Below are positions 36,389-44,318 of a DNA stretch of 58,099 nt, one piece after another. The notes under the pieces were generated by a model. That model was not told where the DNA came from, made no database searches, and saw only the letters and a program-made list of their open reading frames with translations. Where the stretch lies: positions 1 to 58,099 of the IMG/VR virus record IMGVR_UViG_3300049043_000087. The stretch is one strand, 5' to 3'. How positions within the stretch are numbered: position 1 is the stretch's first letter; the number at the start of each line of letters is the position of its first letter. The position numbers and the translations under genes are program-made. The stretch comes from a virus.

Positions 36389-36727
36389 ATGAAAAGCCAA
36401 GAAAACTTTTTTGTAAATTACACATCCCTGGACGCCCCAGCATCAGGAGTATCAACCCTGGTTCAATTGGCACCCAGTTTAAATACAAAAAACTACGTAT
36501 TGTTTGTGACAGTTGCCAACATCAACACCAACGTTATCATTGCGTTAAATGGTTCAATTGATGGCAGTAACTGGTCAAAGATTATTGCCAACCAAACAAT
36601 TACAAGCAACGGCACTACTCATTACAACGTAGCGAACCATCCAGTTAAATACGTACAACCAGTGTTTGTTTCGGAATCAGGCGGTACCGCTGCCACCGTG
36701 TTATTCAGTCTTGGCGCTGGAGATTAA
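36389..36727 (+). CDS. Hypothetical beta-rich protein, 112 aa
   Basis: MKSQENFFVNYTSLDAPASG, NYVLFVTVANINTNVIIALN, GSIDGSNWSKIIANQTITSN and a Gly-rich end. Alternating hydrophobic pattern and Asn/Thr/Gly richness suggest a beta sandwich, as in virion decoration proteins. Convergent with the zinc-ribbon gene. Confidence 0.55.
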   Translation: MKSQENFFVNYTSLDAPASGVSTLVQLAPSLNTKNYVLFVTVANINTNVIIALNGSIDGSNWSKIIANQTITSNGTTHYNVANHPVKYVQPVFVSESGGTAATVLFSLGAGD

Positions 36728-36945
36728 AGTGCGGGTTGCGTAATCCAACCTTCAATCAAATGCCCATAATCCCTGGGCTCAGTAACAGGTATTTGTGTTG
36801 ATTTGCACACATCACAAGTACCGTAGTGGTAGGTGGCACAGTGTTGTTTAGGTGCAATTACATCACACTGATACCACCTGCCGTACTTGGTACCGCACTT
36901 ATCACAGACCCAGGTGGGATAGTCAGCTTTCTTTTTCCGCGCCAT
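36724..36945 (-). CDS. Zinc-ribbon protein, 73 aa
   Basis: Basic start MARKKKADYP, then WVCDKCGTKYGRWYQCDV and TCDVCKSTQIPVTEPRDYGH: two CxxC pairs about 30 residues apart form a zinc ribbon. Likely nucleic-acid or protein binding. The start overlaps the upstream gene by 23 bases. Confidence 0.65.
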   Translation of the reverse strand: MARKKKADYPTWVCDKCGTKYGRWYQCDVIAPKQHCATYHYGTCDVCKSTQIPVTEPRDYGHLIEGWITQPAL

Positions 36946-37294
36946 TGATTAGGTCCAAGAACTGCTTGGCTTTATCGTACTCACGTTTTGTGTAGTTGTA
37001 GTTATCGGTTGCAGCTTGCAACAGTGCTTTAAACAATTGATCACCAGAAAGATCACAGCTGAATTCAGCCAAGGTGTCAGCAAAATACTGAGTTGCTTTT
37101 TCAAAAGCCAACAACTCAGTTTCACTTACAAGTTGAGTTACTGCGTTGGATGTGTCGTGCAAGTTCTCACGACTGTCTTTGGTAGCCATGGGTTTGTTTA
37201 AAGAAGCAACGGGTTGATGAGCTTTGTACCATTTCTGCCATTCTTTTATGGCTTCGATGGGAGTGCCGTCATGCCAATTTTGGTCAATGTCCAT
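36923..37294 (-). CDS. Hypothetical protein, 123 aa
   Basis: MDIDQNWHDGTPIEAIKEWQ, KWYKAHQPVASLN, then a helical end with FSCDLSGDQLFKALLQAATD. Intact and acidic; no domain recognised. Preceded by a terminator and so probably has its own promoter. Confidence 0.6.
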   Translation of the reverse strand: MDIDQNWHDGTPIEAIKEWQKWYKAHQPVASLNKPMATKDSRENLHDTSNAVTQLVSETELLAFEKATQYFADTLAEFSCDLSGDQLFKALLQAATDNYNYTKREYDKAKQFLDLINGAEKES

Positions 37295-37301
37295 GATTAG
37301 A

Positions 37302-37330
37302 AAGGACGCCCCACCAGTGTGGGACGCCCT
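37302..37330 (-). terminator. Probable terminator
   Basis: On the minus strand GGGCGTCCCACACTGGTGGG, then GCGTCC and TTTCT: an imperfect GC-rich stem (CCCAC/GTGGG) with flanking GGCGTCC copies and a short T-rich tail. It lies just after the 84-aa gene (stop 37346) and before the 123-aa gene. Confidence 0.55.
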
Positions 37331-37345
37331 AGGAGTTTTGTGTGT

Positions 37346-37600
37346 TTACTGTAAACCTTCAGAAATAAATGTGGGCTGCAGTTCACCAGCTTCCACACGT
37401 CTGATAGCTTCTTTCATTTCAAACCAGCGATCACGCATAACATAACCGGCTTCTTTAATGCAGAAGTCCTGCCACAAACCAGTGTACCGATGGTGCAAAG
37501 GATGAATTGGATCCTGGCGACCAGAGCATGCGTACATGTGTTCCATGAAGATCACACGTTTTTCTTGCTCTTTCAGATCCCAGTCAACAAGGTTATTCAT
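37346..37600 (-). CDS. Hypothetical protein, 84 aa
   Basis: MNNLVDWDLKEQEKRVIFME, HMYACSGRQDPIHPLHHRYT, GLWQDFCIKEAGYVMRDRWF. Start chosen because the residues before this Met belong to the overlapping upstream gene in another frame. Two Cys and clustered His; no family recognised. Overlap with upstream gene is eight bases. Confidence 0.65.
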   Translation of the reverse strand: MNNLVDWDLKEQEKRVIFMEHMYACSGRQDPIHPLHHRYTGLWQDFCIKEAGYVMRDRWFEMKEAIRRVEAGELQPTFISEGLQ

Positions 37601-37790
37601 TGTGAGCGATTGAAGTGACGGAAGTAAAGACGCCAACCACATCAGGGCTGGCTTCAAAGAGTAGCTCATCCAGCTCGTCCTGGAGTGCGGCTGCAACCTG
37701 TGTTGGTGTTTTGCCGACAAACGGATCGTAATCCACTTCCAAGTCCACCGCAAAAGACACGGTTAACTTTGGCACTGCAATCGGGTTCAT
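37593..37790 (-). CDS. Hypothetical protein, 65 aa
   Basis: MNPIAVPKLTVSFAVDLEVD, YDPFVGKTPTQVAAALQDEL, DELLFEASPDVVGVFTSVTS. Beta-alpha-beta layout and acidic. Coupled to the next gene by an eight-base overlap. No known function. Confidence 0.65.
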   Translation of the reverse strand: MNPIAVPKLTVSFAVDLEVDYDPFVGKTPTQVAAALQDELDELLFEASPDVVGVFTSVTSIAHNE

Positions 37791-37861
37791 TGATAGCTAT
37801 AAAGACCTGTCCAGATTAGCAGGAAATTAAATTTGCTTCCATCAGATCTGCCCTGATGAAT

Positions 37862-38332
37862 TCAAAATGTGTTTCCTTTTTGAAGTAAAGTGACAACACG
37901 TAGCGCGTGTCCACCAAGGTTGGCCACGCAATGCTCAATCTGATTATTAAATAAGTAGAAAGTTCGTGGTTGATAGCGCAGCTCTAGTACATCTTTATTG
38001 TGATCATCAGCCTGGTAACCAAACAAGGTATGGCTAGGGTGATCTAAGTTTAGTTGCATGTTGATACATGACTGCCTGTAAGCATCTACATGCCAGTCAT
38101 AAAACGTAAACGGCGGAATCCGTAGTAGTCCTAGCCGATCAATAGGGTGGATTGCGTCTACTTCTGATAACGCTGGTTCTGCATCAATCCAAATTGGACT
38201 GATCCTCAACGCAATCAAAACCAAAGTGTTTTTGCCAGTCCTGTGGTTCACGGACTAAGGTTCTTGCAGATATTTAAAGAGCCTGGCAGATTTTGTTTTA
38301 AGCGGTGCGTAACAATCTTCTGGCAGGATCAT
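37862..38332 (-). CDS. 2OG-Fe(II) oxygenase-like protein, frameshifted
   Basis: About 156 residues from MILPEDCYAPLKTKSARLFK; indels near 38258 and 38185 separate that start and LVREPQDWQKHFGFD from the main frame. The jelly-roll core shows FTFYDWHVDAYRQSCINMQL (HxD iron ligands), FYLFNNQIEHCVANLGGHAL followed by RV (distal His and Arg). This fits the small cyanophage 2-oxoglutarate-dependent oxygenases. Substrate unknown. The start overlaps the stop of the 39-aa gene (ATGA). Confidence 0.6.
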
Positions 38333-38448
38333 TGGTTGTTAATTAGGCGTTCCAGGGAATGGGCTTGCTGTTGCTGGTAAAAACCAAGCCGTTCTTGAAT
38401 CACATTGTAATAGTTGATGGCAGCATCAACCATTTCTTCTGCTGTCAT
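38329..38448 (-). CDS. Hypothetical protein, 39 aa
   Basis: MTAEEMVDAAINYYNVIQER followed by LGFYQQQQAHSLERLINNQ. Helical. ATGA overlaps at both ends link it to its neighbours, which supports it despite its size. Confidence 0.55.
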   Translation of the reverse strand: MTAEEMVDAAINYYNVIQERLGFYQQQQAHSLERLINNQ

Positions 38449-38594
38449 CTGAGATGCCAAGTTTTCATTTTGAAAGCATAGCGGCCGTCAGTATCGTGAC
38501 ACCCCACTCCTGCTTGCTACCAACAATGGCAGAAAGAGGAGTCCCATCATGCGCTGAACCCAGCCAGTAACTTGGAAACGTTCCCGTCAATCAT
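38445..38594 (-). CDS. Hypothetical protein, about 50 aa, frameshifted
   Basis: MIDGNVSKLLAGFSA, one-base shift, then HDGTPLSAIVGSKQEW and, after another shift, GCHDTDGRYAFKMKTWHLR with the stop in an ATGA overlap with the next gene. The corrected reading is plausible but needs two indels in 150 bases. Confidence 0.4.
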
Positions 38595-38629
38595 GGGACT
38601 CCTTACGTATTTATTAATTGTATGGTGTG

Positions 38630-38959
38630 TTATTTATCAGCCCGCATCATGTAGTACCAGTAGGCACGAGCAGCGTTCTGATGGAAACGTTTGCCTTGTA
38701 GCAGCTTTAGTTTCTTGTATTCAAGATCATCAGCATTGCTGTTCTGGTACGCAGGCATCTGATCACCGTCGTACAACATGGAGGTTTCCAGCTCATTGAT
38801 CTGCAGTTGTAAGTTGCAGTCATCAACGGCATGGTTGTGGCAGCTCATTTTGATGTGAGCATCCTCCAGGTCAGTCGGAGGTTCCAGCTTCTCGTAGAAC
38901 TTCTCCCAAATGTTCGGGTGCTTCCAAGGCAACCAAGCCTTTATCCACTCCTGGTTCAC
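38630..38959 (-). CDS. Hypothetical protein, 109 aa
   Basis: Trp-rich start NQEWIKAWLPWKHPNIWEKF, then CHNHAVDDCNLQLQINELET and an aromatic end (ARAYWYYMMRADK). Helical. The start overlaps the stop of the Gp157-like gene. Confidence 0.6.
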   Translation of the reverse strand: MNQEWIKAWLPWKHPNIWEKFYEKLEPPTDLEDAHIKMSCHNHAVDDCNLQLQINELETSMLYDGDQMPAYQNSNADDLEYKKLKLLQGKRFHQNAARAYWYYMMRADK

Positions 38960-39600
38960 AGAAGATTCGTTTGGTGCGGATGCTGTATTCCTGGTAAGAC
39001 TTTGACTCCATGAGGGAGGCGGCGACCGGCTTTGTACCAGTTGCGGATGGCATCTAAATTCGGAATGATTTCAGTTTTGGTTTTGGGTTCGATCTTCTCT
39101 TCGAGGATCTTTCCACTCAAAGAACGTACCACGGTTTGTTTGGTTGTGGTTACTTCTTGTTCCACGCAGTAGGACTGCCGTTCTTCTTTTGTCCAGTCAT
39201 CCAACTCAGATGAAATTTCAACAGTGAAGTCGCGTTTTTTTATCAACACAAACTGATAGTTGCGCCCTGTTATTTTGTTTTCATCTTTAGGCAGTGCCCG
39301 CCTAAGCCAACTCAACAATCCCTTCAGTCCACGGAGCTGGGATTCGTGGTGACGCTTGGCTTGGGCCAGGAGTTCCGATTCCCTTTTGATGTGCTCAAGA
39401 GCTTGCTCATGAGATTCCATGGCGTAGTGGACACGATCCACTTTCTCAGAGCGTAAGGAAGCGCAATTTTCCAGCTCTGCTCGCGCCAAGTCCTGAGATT
39501 CAGGAGTGAGGAGAGGAAGAGAGCGCTCCAAGGCACCATAGTGTTCGTACAGCTGAATGATGGTGAGTTCGTTCAGCTTAGTTTGCGTGGCTTGAGCCAT
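38956..39600 (-). CDS. Gp157-like (Siphovirus Gp157 / PF05565-type) protein
   Basis: 214 residues from MAQATQTKLNELTIIQLYEH; residues upstream of this Met are unlikely coding because a membrane peptide gene ends there. Long coiled coil over residues 40-105 (RSEKVDRVHYAMESHEQALE; LLAQAKRHHESQLRGLKGLL), then a beta-rich domain (YQFVLIKKRDFTVEI) and IPNLDAIRNWYKAGRRLPHG at the end, the layout of Gp157-type proteins. These are linked to phage recombination or resistance; role here unknown. Second gene of the unit headed by the membrane peptide. Confidence 0.7.
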   Translation of the reverse strand: MAQATQTKLNELTIIQLYEHYGALERSLPLLTPESQDLARAELENCASLRSEKVDRVHYAMESHEQALEHIKRESELLAQAKRHHESQLRGLKGLLSWLRRALPKDENKITGRNYQFVLIKKRDFTVEISSELDDWTKEERQSYCVEQEVTTTKQTVVRSLSGKILEEKIEPKTKTEIIPNLDAIRNWYKAGRRLPHGVKVLPGIQHPHQTNLL

Positions 39601-39602
39601 GA

Positions 39603-39722
39603 TCAGATGGTGTTGAAATGGGATTGAAATTTGTTGAGTGTGTAGGCCAGCAGCGCTGCGGCTGCTGTCCAAAGTAAATCTTTCAGTACAGGAAGTACGT
39701 AAGAAAGAAGTGCTTCAAACAT
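39603..39722 (-). CDS. Small membrane peptide, 39 aa
   Basis: MFEALLSYVLPVLKDLLWTA followed by AAALLAYTLNKFQSHFNTI: one hydrophobic helix with a short polar tail. First gene after the hairpin leader at 39757, with CTCAACTC immediately before ATG. Role unknown. Confidence 0.6.
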   Translation of the reverse strand: MFEALLSYVLPVLKDLLWTAAAALLAYTLNKFQSHFNTI

Positions 39723-39750
39723 GAGTTGAGATGTAGTGGAAAGCTGGTCA

Positions 39751-39772
39751 GTTTAACGTCGTGACCAGGACG
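39751..39772 (-). promoter_or_regulatory. CGTC-N8-GACG hairpin leader element
   Basis: Minus strand CGTC-CTGGTCAC-GACG followed by TTAAACTG, 35 bases before the ATG at 39722. Same architecture as elements at 43156, 44298, 47205, 52568 and 54448. The spacing and repeated placement suggest a promoter or 5'-leader signal. Confidence 0.6.
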
Positions 39773-39794
39773 GCCCTCGGCTACTGGAGATTGT

Positions 39795-40033
39795 TTAGTC
39801 TACGGACTCTGTCAAGTCCTCAGGCCAGTCAGGCATGTCATTGCCTAACGCTTCAGCACAGGCAGCATAAAGGGCATCCATCACAAAAGACTTCTGCCCT
39901 CCTCTTCTCCCCAGCTGTTCCAGAGTTCTAGATCAGGATCGGTTTCGTCCCATTCGATGTGAATGGTGCAGCTACCGTCTTCCTCATCAATCACTTCCAG
40001 ATTTAGCTTTTCGATCCAGTTCTTGTTCGACAT
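39795..40033 (-). CDS. Hypothetical acidic protein, frameshifted
   Basis: MSNKNWIEKLNLEVIDEEDG, SCTIHIEWDETDPDLELWNS, WGEEG and, after one indel near 39900, FVMDALYAACAEALGNDMPD and WPEDLTESVD. About 79 residues and strongly acidic, typical of small phage inhibitors of host enzymes, though that is only composition-based. Confidence 0.55.
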
Positions 40034-40039
40034 GGCCAA

Positions 40040-40204
40040 TCAGTACGTTTTGGGCGTAGTCTCATGATGCATCTTAAGGTCTGCAGCTAGCTTGACCAGC
40101 TCCCAGTGGGTGTCTTCTGGGACTTCAAGGTCATAGCGTGTGTGAGTAGTCATGCGTGATTTGAGTGCAAGTTGACGTGCGTAATCAAGAATGTCGTCAG
40201 TCAT
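40040..40204 (-). CDS. Hypothetical protein, 54 aa
   Basis: MTDDILDYARQLALKSRMTT, HTRYDLEVPEDTHWELVKLA. Start chosen at the Met that overlaps the stop of the PPPELV gene by eight bases; the open frame extends to 40243. No family recognised. Confidence 0.55.
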   Translation of the reverse strand: MTDDILDYARQLALKSRMTTHTRYDLEVPEDTHWELVKLAADLKMHHETTPKTY

Positions 40205-40556
40205 CAGGAAGCTGCTCCAGTGCTCGTCGGATGATTTGTTCATGTGCAGGTTGGTAGCACTGGTTTTCGCCTATGGCGGCAAAGTGCATTTTTAGTGCAT
40301 CCAGTGCCTGCTCCTTCAAGTTCGGTGGTTTTGGACGGCGGATGGCGCGGAGGTTATCGACCTCCCAAGGTGTCAGCCATTTTTTACAAAAGTCGAGAAC
40401 TGCCTCCAGCTCCTGGTCAGCTCCCCATTGGGCGGCGCGTATGGACAAATCCATATCACTTTCACCTAATAATGATGGTTTGCCATCGTTCCAGAATTGA
40501 GAAATCCACTGCTGCACCAGTTCCGGCGGTGGGGTGATGGGATGTTGTTGTGTCAT
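40197..40556 (-). CDS. PPPELV-family small protein, copy 3 (intact)
   Basis: 119 residues: MTQQHPITPPPELVQQWISQ, AAQWGADQELEAVLDFCKKW, WEVDNLRAIRRPKPPNLKEQ, ending IIRRALEQLPDD. Best-preserved member of the family with copies at 13.5 and 13.9 kb on the other strand. Amphipathic helices separated by a basic Pro-rich linker. Function unknown; here it sits among early genes, unlike the tail-side copies. Overlaps the upstream gene by four bases. Confidence 0.75.
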   Translation of the reverse strand: MTQQHPITPPPELVQQWISQFWNDGKPSLLGESDMDLSIRAAQWGADQELEAVLDFCKKWLTPWEVDNLRAIRRPKPPNLKEQALDALKMHFAAIGENQCYQPAHEQIIRRALEQLPDD

Positions 40557-41038
40557 TTCTTGACGGCTGCTTGGAGTTGAGGCAAAGCTGTACCAGGAAA
40601 TGGCACGTAGCCTGCGTCCATCATGTTAAAGAACAAATCCCAGGCGTCATGCTGGGTAAACACCTCCCTTGGTTTGTAAGTACGCCAATGAGTCAGCGGC
40701 GCTTGTGATCCTGACTTGGTATGCAGCAGGACAAAACGTCCATTACTGGTGGCATCAGAAGGGGGTGCGTACCACCAGGCCACACACCTATCAGGCGTAC
40801 CACTGGGGCTGGCATTCCTGGCTTCCGTGCGTTTGCACAGCAGCTCCTGTACTTCTGAATCCAGGTCAGGTGGATGCACCAAGGTCTGAAGCCCTGCGAT
40901 TTCTTGTTGGAACAAAGCCACATTGTTGAGCTGACGCTGAAAGGACCCGCATGAACACCAAGGTTCAGATGCCGGAGCGGTGCTTTCGTTGTCCACCAAC
41001 TCAGCGTCCAGATCAACGGGCCGATTTGGAAGCCGCAT
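40553..41038 (-). CDS. Hypothetical protein, 161 aa
   Basis: MRLPNRPVDLDAELVDNEST, CSCGSFQRQLNNVALFQQEI, PDRCVAWWYAPPSDATSNGR, VFTQHDAWDLFFNMMDAGYV. The frame is open back to 41266, but that part is the shadow of the upstream gene, so the Met at 41038 is preferred. No family recognised. Confidence 0.6.
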   Translation of the reverse strand: MRLPNRPVDLDAELVDNESTAPASEPWCSCGSFQRQLNNVALFQQEIAGLQTLVHPPDLDSEVQELLCKRTEARNASPSGTPDRCVAWWYAPPSDATSNGRFVLLHTKSGSQAPLTHWRTYKPREVFTQHDAWDLFFNMMDAGYVPFPGTALPQLQAAVKK

Positions 41039-41075
41039 CCCGTCCGGCGCAACCAGATGGCCCAGGTCCGTTTGG

Positions 41076-41492
41076 TCAGATTTGGAGCAAGGCTGTGAGT
41101 TTGTTGATGTCTGATAAGTGTATAAAACGGTCTGCCCAGTGCTTTTGAAGCTGAGCGTTTGGGGTGATGTGTCCGAGGGAGTGTCCATAGGTCCAGCCTT
41201 TGTAAAGGATATACGCGTTGTATCTCCACATCCCCGGACCCCGGTAGTCAGGTCCCAGGTATGCAAAGAAGTTTTTAAGACGCGTGGTGTAATCGTTAAA
41301 CGCGTGTTGGATCAGTGGCCGGTTGTAAGTTTGCTCACTACCATCCAAGCGCACCACAAGGCAAGAATCATCTCGGAGATAAATGCCGGCGACACCAGTG
41401 TCATCAAAGTCCTGGAACGCACGGCGTAGGTTCGACCGCGTGTAGATACAAGTTTGTGCGGCGTTAAGTTCTTGTTGAGTTTGGGTTGACAT
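41076..41492 (-). CDS. Hypothetical protein, 138 aa
   Basis: MSTQTQQELNAAQTCIYTRS, DDTGVAGIYLRDDSCLVVRL, NDYTTRLKNFFAYLGPDYRG, GMWRYNAYILYKG. Intact alpha/beta protein. The start follows CAACTCAACTCAGCCC, the CA-rich leader type. No family recognised. Confidence 0.6.
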   Translation of the reverse strand: MSTQTQQELNAAQTCIYTRSNLRRAFQDFDDTGVAGIYLRDDSCLVVRLDGSEQTYNRPLIQHAFNDYTTRLKNFFAYLGPDYRGPGMWRYNAYILYKGWTYGHSLGHITPNAQLQKHWADRFIHLSDINKLTALLQI

Positions 41493-41516
41493 GGGCTGAG
41501 TTGAGTTGGGATGAGA

Positions 41517-41715
41517 TCAGATGAAGAGGTCCTTGTTTGGATCTTCTTGCGTTTTGGTTTGTTTTGCATTGGAGTAAGCACTCTTTGCAACACGGTAGGT
41601 GGCATAAGCCAAAGCACCCCAGGCAACGGGATTCCCTACAACTGCAAGGATCACCAGCTCCTACCAAACCAAAGGTGCCAGCGGTAGCAATTGCCGCTTT
41701 TTCTTTAGGATTCAT
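41517..41715 (-). CDS. Small membrane protein, frameshifted
   Basis: MNPKEKAAIATAGTFGLVGA G, one-base shift near 41650, then VILAVVGNPVAWGALAYATY, RVAKSAYSNAKQTKTQEDPN and KDLFI. The corrected reading gives a Gly/Ala-rich membrane helix pair followed by a polar tail; the uncorrected reading is Cys-rich nonsense. About 66 residues. Confidence 0.5.
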
Positions 41716-41757
41716 TTGTTTGACTAGAATTAAAATAAATTGTTCAGTGGTGTACAA

Positions 41758-42024
41758 ATGGAAATCAAGTACGTTCCACTCAGTAAGTTCCAGATCGAAC
41801 CTTCAATGGAGGATAAGTTCTGGGAAGAGAAAGTCAAAAGGTCAATAGAAGAATGCAATTCAGTCAGTACCTTGAAAGAAATGGCGACCCTGCTTGCGCG
41901 GATCGCCACTCAACGTCAAGGTGTGATTCGTGGGCTAGTGCAGGATATGTTCATCTTCAACAATGTTGCAGTTGAACAAGAAGATCTGACCAACCCAGAG
42001 ATCCCGAACGGGAATAAACTTTAG
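41758..42024 (+). CDS. Hypothetical protein, 88 aa, lone + strand gene
   Basis: MEIKYVPLSKFQIEPSMEDK, FWEEKVKRSIEECNSVSTLK, EMATLLARIATQRQGVIRGL. Helical and charged. It is one of very few + strand genes in the early arm; divergent from the membrane protein and convergent with the DUF5895-like gene (four-base overlap). Start chosen at ATG 41758 rather than 41740. Confidence 0.6.
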   Translation: MEIKYVPLSKFQIEPSMEDKFWEEKVKRSIEECNSVSTLKEMATLLARIATQRQGVIRGLVQDMFIFNNVAVEQEDLTNPEIPNGNKL

Positions 42025-43121
42025 AGGGAGTCGTCCTCACCAGTCATTTCATCCCGAGCGGGAAGAGCTTTGACATCTACAGGATCCGTGGTGCGGGACA
42101 CAGGAAGAATCTCAACACCCGGCTTGATACCGTAGGCACCACCCAGCTTGTCAGCATCTTGCTTGGCATGGATGTTGATGTAATCATTGAACAGTTCCTG
42201 GAACTTCCAGGTGGACTCACGATCCTCATCGGGAATCGAAAGCTTGTTCAGTGATTCGATTGCGTCTTCCTGAGTGCTGTAATCAGGGATGTCAAAAGAT
42301 TCAATTGCGCAGATCTCAACGTTGTTGGCGCCGCGCATCTCATTGGCAAGTATTGGAGCAAATACGGTAGTGGCGTAGAACTTTTCATTAAAGCTCAGAG
42401 GGACTTCAGCATCCAATGCTTTGCTTAGGCACTTGGACATTTCCTTTTCATACAGGCGCACCTTCTCAGATACGTCAGTGCCATTAAGACCTTTGAGGGT
42501 CAGCACCATCGGAATCTTGTGGGCACGCTTATTATCCTGGGTCAGGATGTATACCAGGTATTTGGTACGCACGCTGTAGCGGCGCTTGTACATTTCACCT
42601 TTGCTGTTAGCCAGATCAGCAGCCACCTTGTCGTCATCGAACAAGGCCTTGACTTCTGGATTCTCAAAGGTGCCAATGGTCTGACGCATGCCGCTGGTTT
42701 CTTCCACCATCAGGGGAGAACGCAGCAGGATCTGGAGGCGAGGCTCAGTAAAGTTCAGACCTTCTTCAATGGAAGTGTTGGGTGCCATGCCAAAGGTCTG
42801 CTTGTAGTTCCAGATGACAGAACCTTTAGCAAAGTCAGATTCCTCTGCAGTCCAACCGCAGGTATCCAGATCGGACTTACGTACAAACCAACCACGGGTT
42901 TTGGACTTGTTAAGCGGTTGGATGGTCACCAGGTTCTGGTAACCCGATACAAATTCTTTGGACTGGAACATCTTGAAAGATTCCAGGCCACGGGTAGCAA
43001 GTGCCGAAGTTTTCTTCACAGTCATTTTGTTGGTGGTTTTCAGAGAGGGTGCAGAAGTGGTTTCAGATTCGAGTTCTTCCATCCAGGATTCACTCATCAT
43101 GTCAGTCGGAGCCGTAGTCAT
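42021..43121 (-). CDS. DUF5895-like protein, 366 aa
   Basis: Intact. A low-complexity Ser/Thr-rich start (residues 1-45), then SGYQNLVTIQPLNKSKTRGW, FVRKSDLDTCGWTAEESDFA, IWNYKQTFGMAPNTSIEEGL and RYSVRTKYLVYILTQDNKRA. I associate this with DUF5895, found in cyanobacteria and cyanophages; memory-based and not certain. Next to ssb and headed by its own hairpin leader, so a single-strand-DNA or recombination role is possible. Expected to be highly expressed. Confidence 0.6.
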   Translation of the reverse strand: MTTAPTDMMSESWMEELESETTSAPSLKTTNKMTVKKTSALATRGLESFKMFQSKEFVSGYQNLVTIQPLNKSKTRGWFVRKSDLDTCGWTAEESDFAKGSVIWNYKQTFGMAPNTSIEEGLNFTEPRLQILLRSPLMVEETSGMRQTIGTFENPEVKALFDDDKVAADLANSKGEMYKRRYSVRTKYLVYILTQDNKRAHKIPMVLTLKGLNGTDVSEKVRLYEKEMSKCLSKALDAEVPLSFNEKFYATTVFAPILANEMRGANNVEICAIESFDIPDYSTQEDAIESLNKLSIPDEDRESTWKFQELFNDYINIHAKQDADKLGGAYGIKPGVEILPVSRTTDPVDVKALPARDEMTGEDDSL

Positions 43122-43148
43122 GGTTGGTTCTGAGTTGGAACACGGATG

Positions 43149-43170
43149 CTTTTAACGTCATCCCAGGACG
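43149..43170 (-). promoter_or_regulatory. CGTC-N7-GACG hairpin leader element
   Basis: Minus strand CGTC-CTGGGAT-GACG followed by TTAAAA, 35 bases upstream of the ATG at 43121. One base shorter in the loop than its relatives. Confidence 0.55.
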
Positions 43171-43175
43171 GGTGC

Positions 43176-43460
43176 TTACTCTAATTCGTCTTGTTGCAAT
43201 GGCAAAGACGTTTGTTTCTTTTCTTGACATTGGAAGTGTTCTTCCGCAATGTCACGCATGCAGCCATAGATTACATCATCGTAATGACCACATCCCCGCA
43301 GAAAATCTACAATGTGTCGAATGATGTTATCTGTAAACACCTCCTGGAATGTTGTTAGGTTTTGGCTATTGCCATCCTGGTGCAACAAATAGAAAGTGTC
43401 ATGAGGAAGTTCTTTATCCAGAGGAAGAACAAACTCAAACTCAGGTTTTTGATTTTCCAT
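43176..43460 (-). CDS. Hypothetical protein, 94 aa
   Basis: MENQKPEFEFVLPLDKELPH, DTFYLLHQDGNSQNLTTFQE, VDFLRGCGHYDDVIYGCMRD, ending acidic. Its start overlaps the ssb stop (four-base type), so it is cotranslated with ssb. No family recognised. Confidence 0.65.
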   Translation of the reverse strand: MENQKPEFEFVLPLDKELPHDTFYLLHQDGNSQNLTTFQEVFTDNIIRHIVDFLRGCGHYDDVIYGCMRDIAEEHFQCQEKKQTSLPLQQDELE

Positions 43461-44266
43461 TAGAAAGGTGCCTCCTCTAGTTCAGGTGCAGCGCCGTATC
43501 GACCAGGCAACTCGGGCAGGCCCGAATTAACAGACCAAGGATCCCCCTCCTCTTCCGAGCCACGCCCGCCCCACAGGGGAGCTGCTGTATCCGACGACAA
43601 GGTAGTCGACGGTTTGATCTCCTGCGTGTTCGGTGTTTGATTCCCCTTGGGAGCCAAGGTCATAGAGATTAGCTGGATCTTGGTCTGGCTTTTCTTTTCA
43701 CCACTGGTATTATCCTTCCAGGAATCAGTGACCAGCCTGCCCTGGATTGTAAGACCAGTTCCCTTGCGTGTGAAATTAACCAGGAGTTCTGCGTTGTTTA
43801 ACTTATCCTCTGCCGTATTAATGGCATAGAAGTTAAACAGATCAGCTTGGTTACGCCCAGTGTTTACAGACAGTGTTTGATTACAGATCATCAACCCACT
43901 TTCCGTAGTTTTAAACACCCTGGCATCGTCCGTAGCAATGTCTTTAACGCAACGGCCGCTGAGGATGACGGTGTTAAGCATCGGGAACTGATCGTTGACC
44001 TGTACAGCAGTGCCGCCATGGAGCGAGTGTGTTCTGCTGTCGACATCAAAGCGTAGCTTGGCGCCGTGAATGTAGATGTAGTTTCCTTTACGGAGCCTAG
44101 AGAAACGCTCGGCGTTCTTTCCATAGATGTTGAGATCAAGTTGAGTTTGAGCTTTGTTACCCACGGGCGGCAGGATGACCGTGCAGCGCATGGCAGTTGA
44201 TGAAGCTGAGGTAAAAACCTCGCGCGGATCTTCGGACAGATACGCGTATATAGAAGCAAAGTTCAT
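43460..44266 (-). CDS. ssb: Single-stranded DNA-binding protein with two OB folds
   Basis: 268 residues, intact. Residues 1-90 look like a first OB fold (STAMRCTVILPPVGNKAQTQ; LRKGNYIYIHGAKLRFD). Residues about 95-205 are a canonical SSB fold: MLNTVILSGRCVKDIATDDA, FNFYAINTAEDKLNNAELLV, KGTGLTIQGRLVTDSWKDNT, QTKIQLISMTLAPKG. A disordered Gly/Pro/Glu linker ends in ELEEAPF, like the acidic tip of bacterial SSB that recruits partners. Coats ssDNA at the fork with the polymerase encoded just downstream in the map. It has its own hairpin leader. Confidence 0.85.
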   Translation of the reverse strand: MNFASIYAYLSEDPREVFTSASSTAMRCTVILPPVGNKAQTQLDLNIYGKNAERFSRLRKGNYIYIHGAKLRFDVDSRTHSLHGGTAVQVNDQFPMLNTVILSGRCVKDIATDDARVFKTTESGLMICNQTLSVNTGRNQADLFNFYAINTAEDKLNNAELLVNFTRKGTGLTIQGRLVTDSWKDNTSGEKKSQTKIQLISMTLAPKGNQTPNTQEIKPSTTLSSDTAAPLWGGRGSEEEGDPWSVNSGLPELPGRYGAAPELEEAPF

Positions 44267-44291
44267 GTGTTCGGAAGTTAGGTAAAAGGCA

Positions 44292-44313
44292 GTTTAACGT
44301 CGTACCTGGGACG
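44292..44313 (-). promoter_or_regulatory. CGTC-N8-GACG hairpin leader element
   Basis: Minus strand CGTC-CCAGGTAC-GACG followed by TTAAACTG, 32 bases upstream of the ssb ATG and directly after the corrected end of the polymerase gene. Confidence 0.6.
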
Positions 44314-44318
44314 TGGCA

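Noticed and set aside
38572-38799. + strand frames between 38.5 and 41.2 kb
   Set aside because: All are shadows of minus-strand genes that overlap one another in the usual ATGA fashion.
40553-41266. 237-aa version of the hypothetical gene starting at 41266
   Set aside because: The first 76 residues lie antisense-free but out of phase over the well-formed 138-aa gene; the Met at 41038 gives normal spacing.
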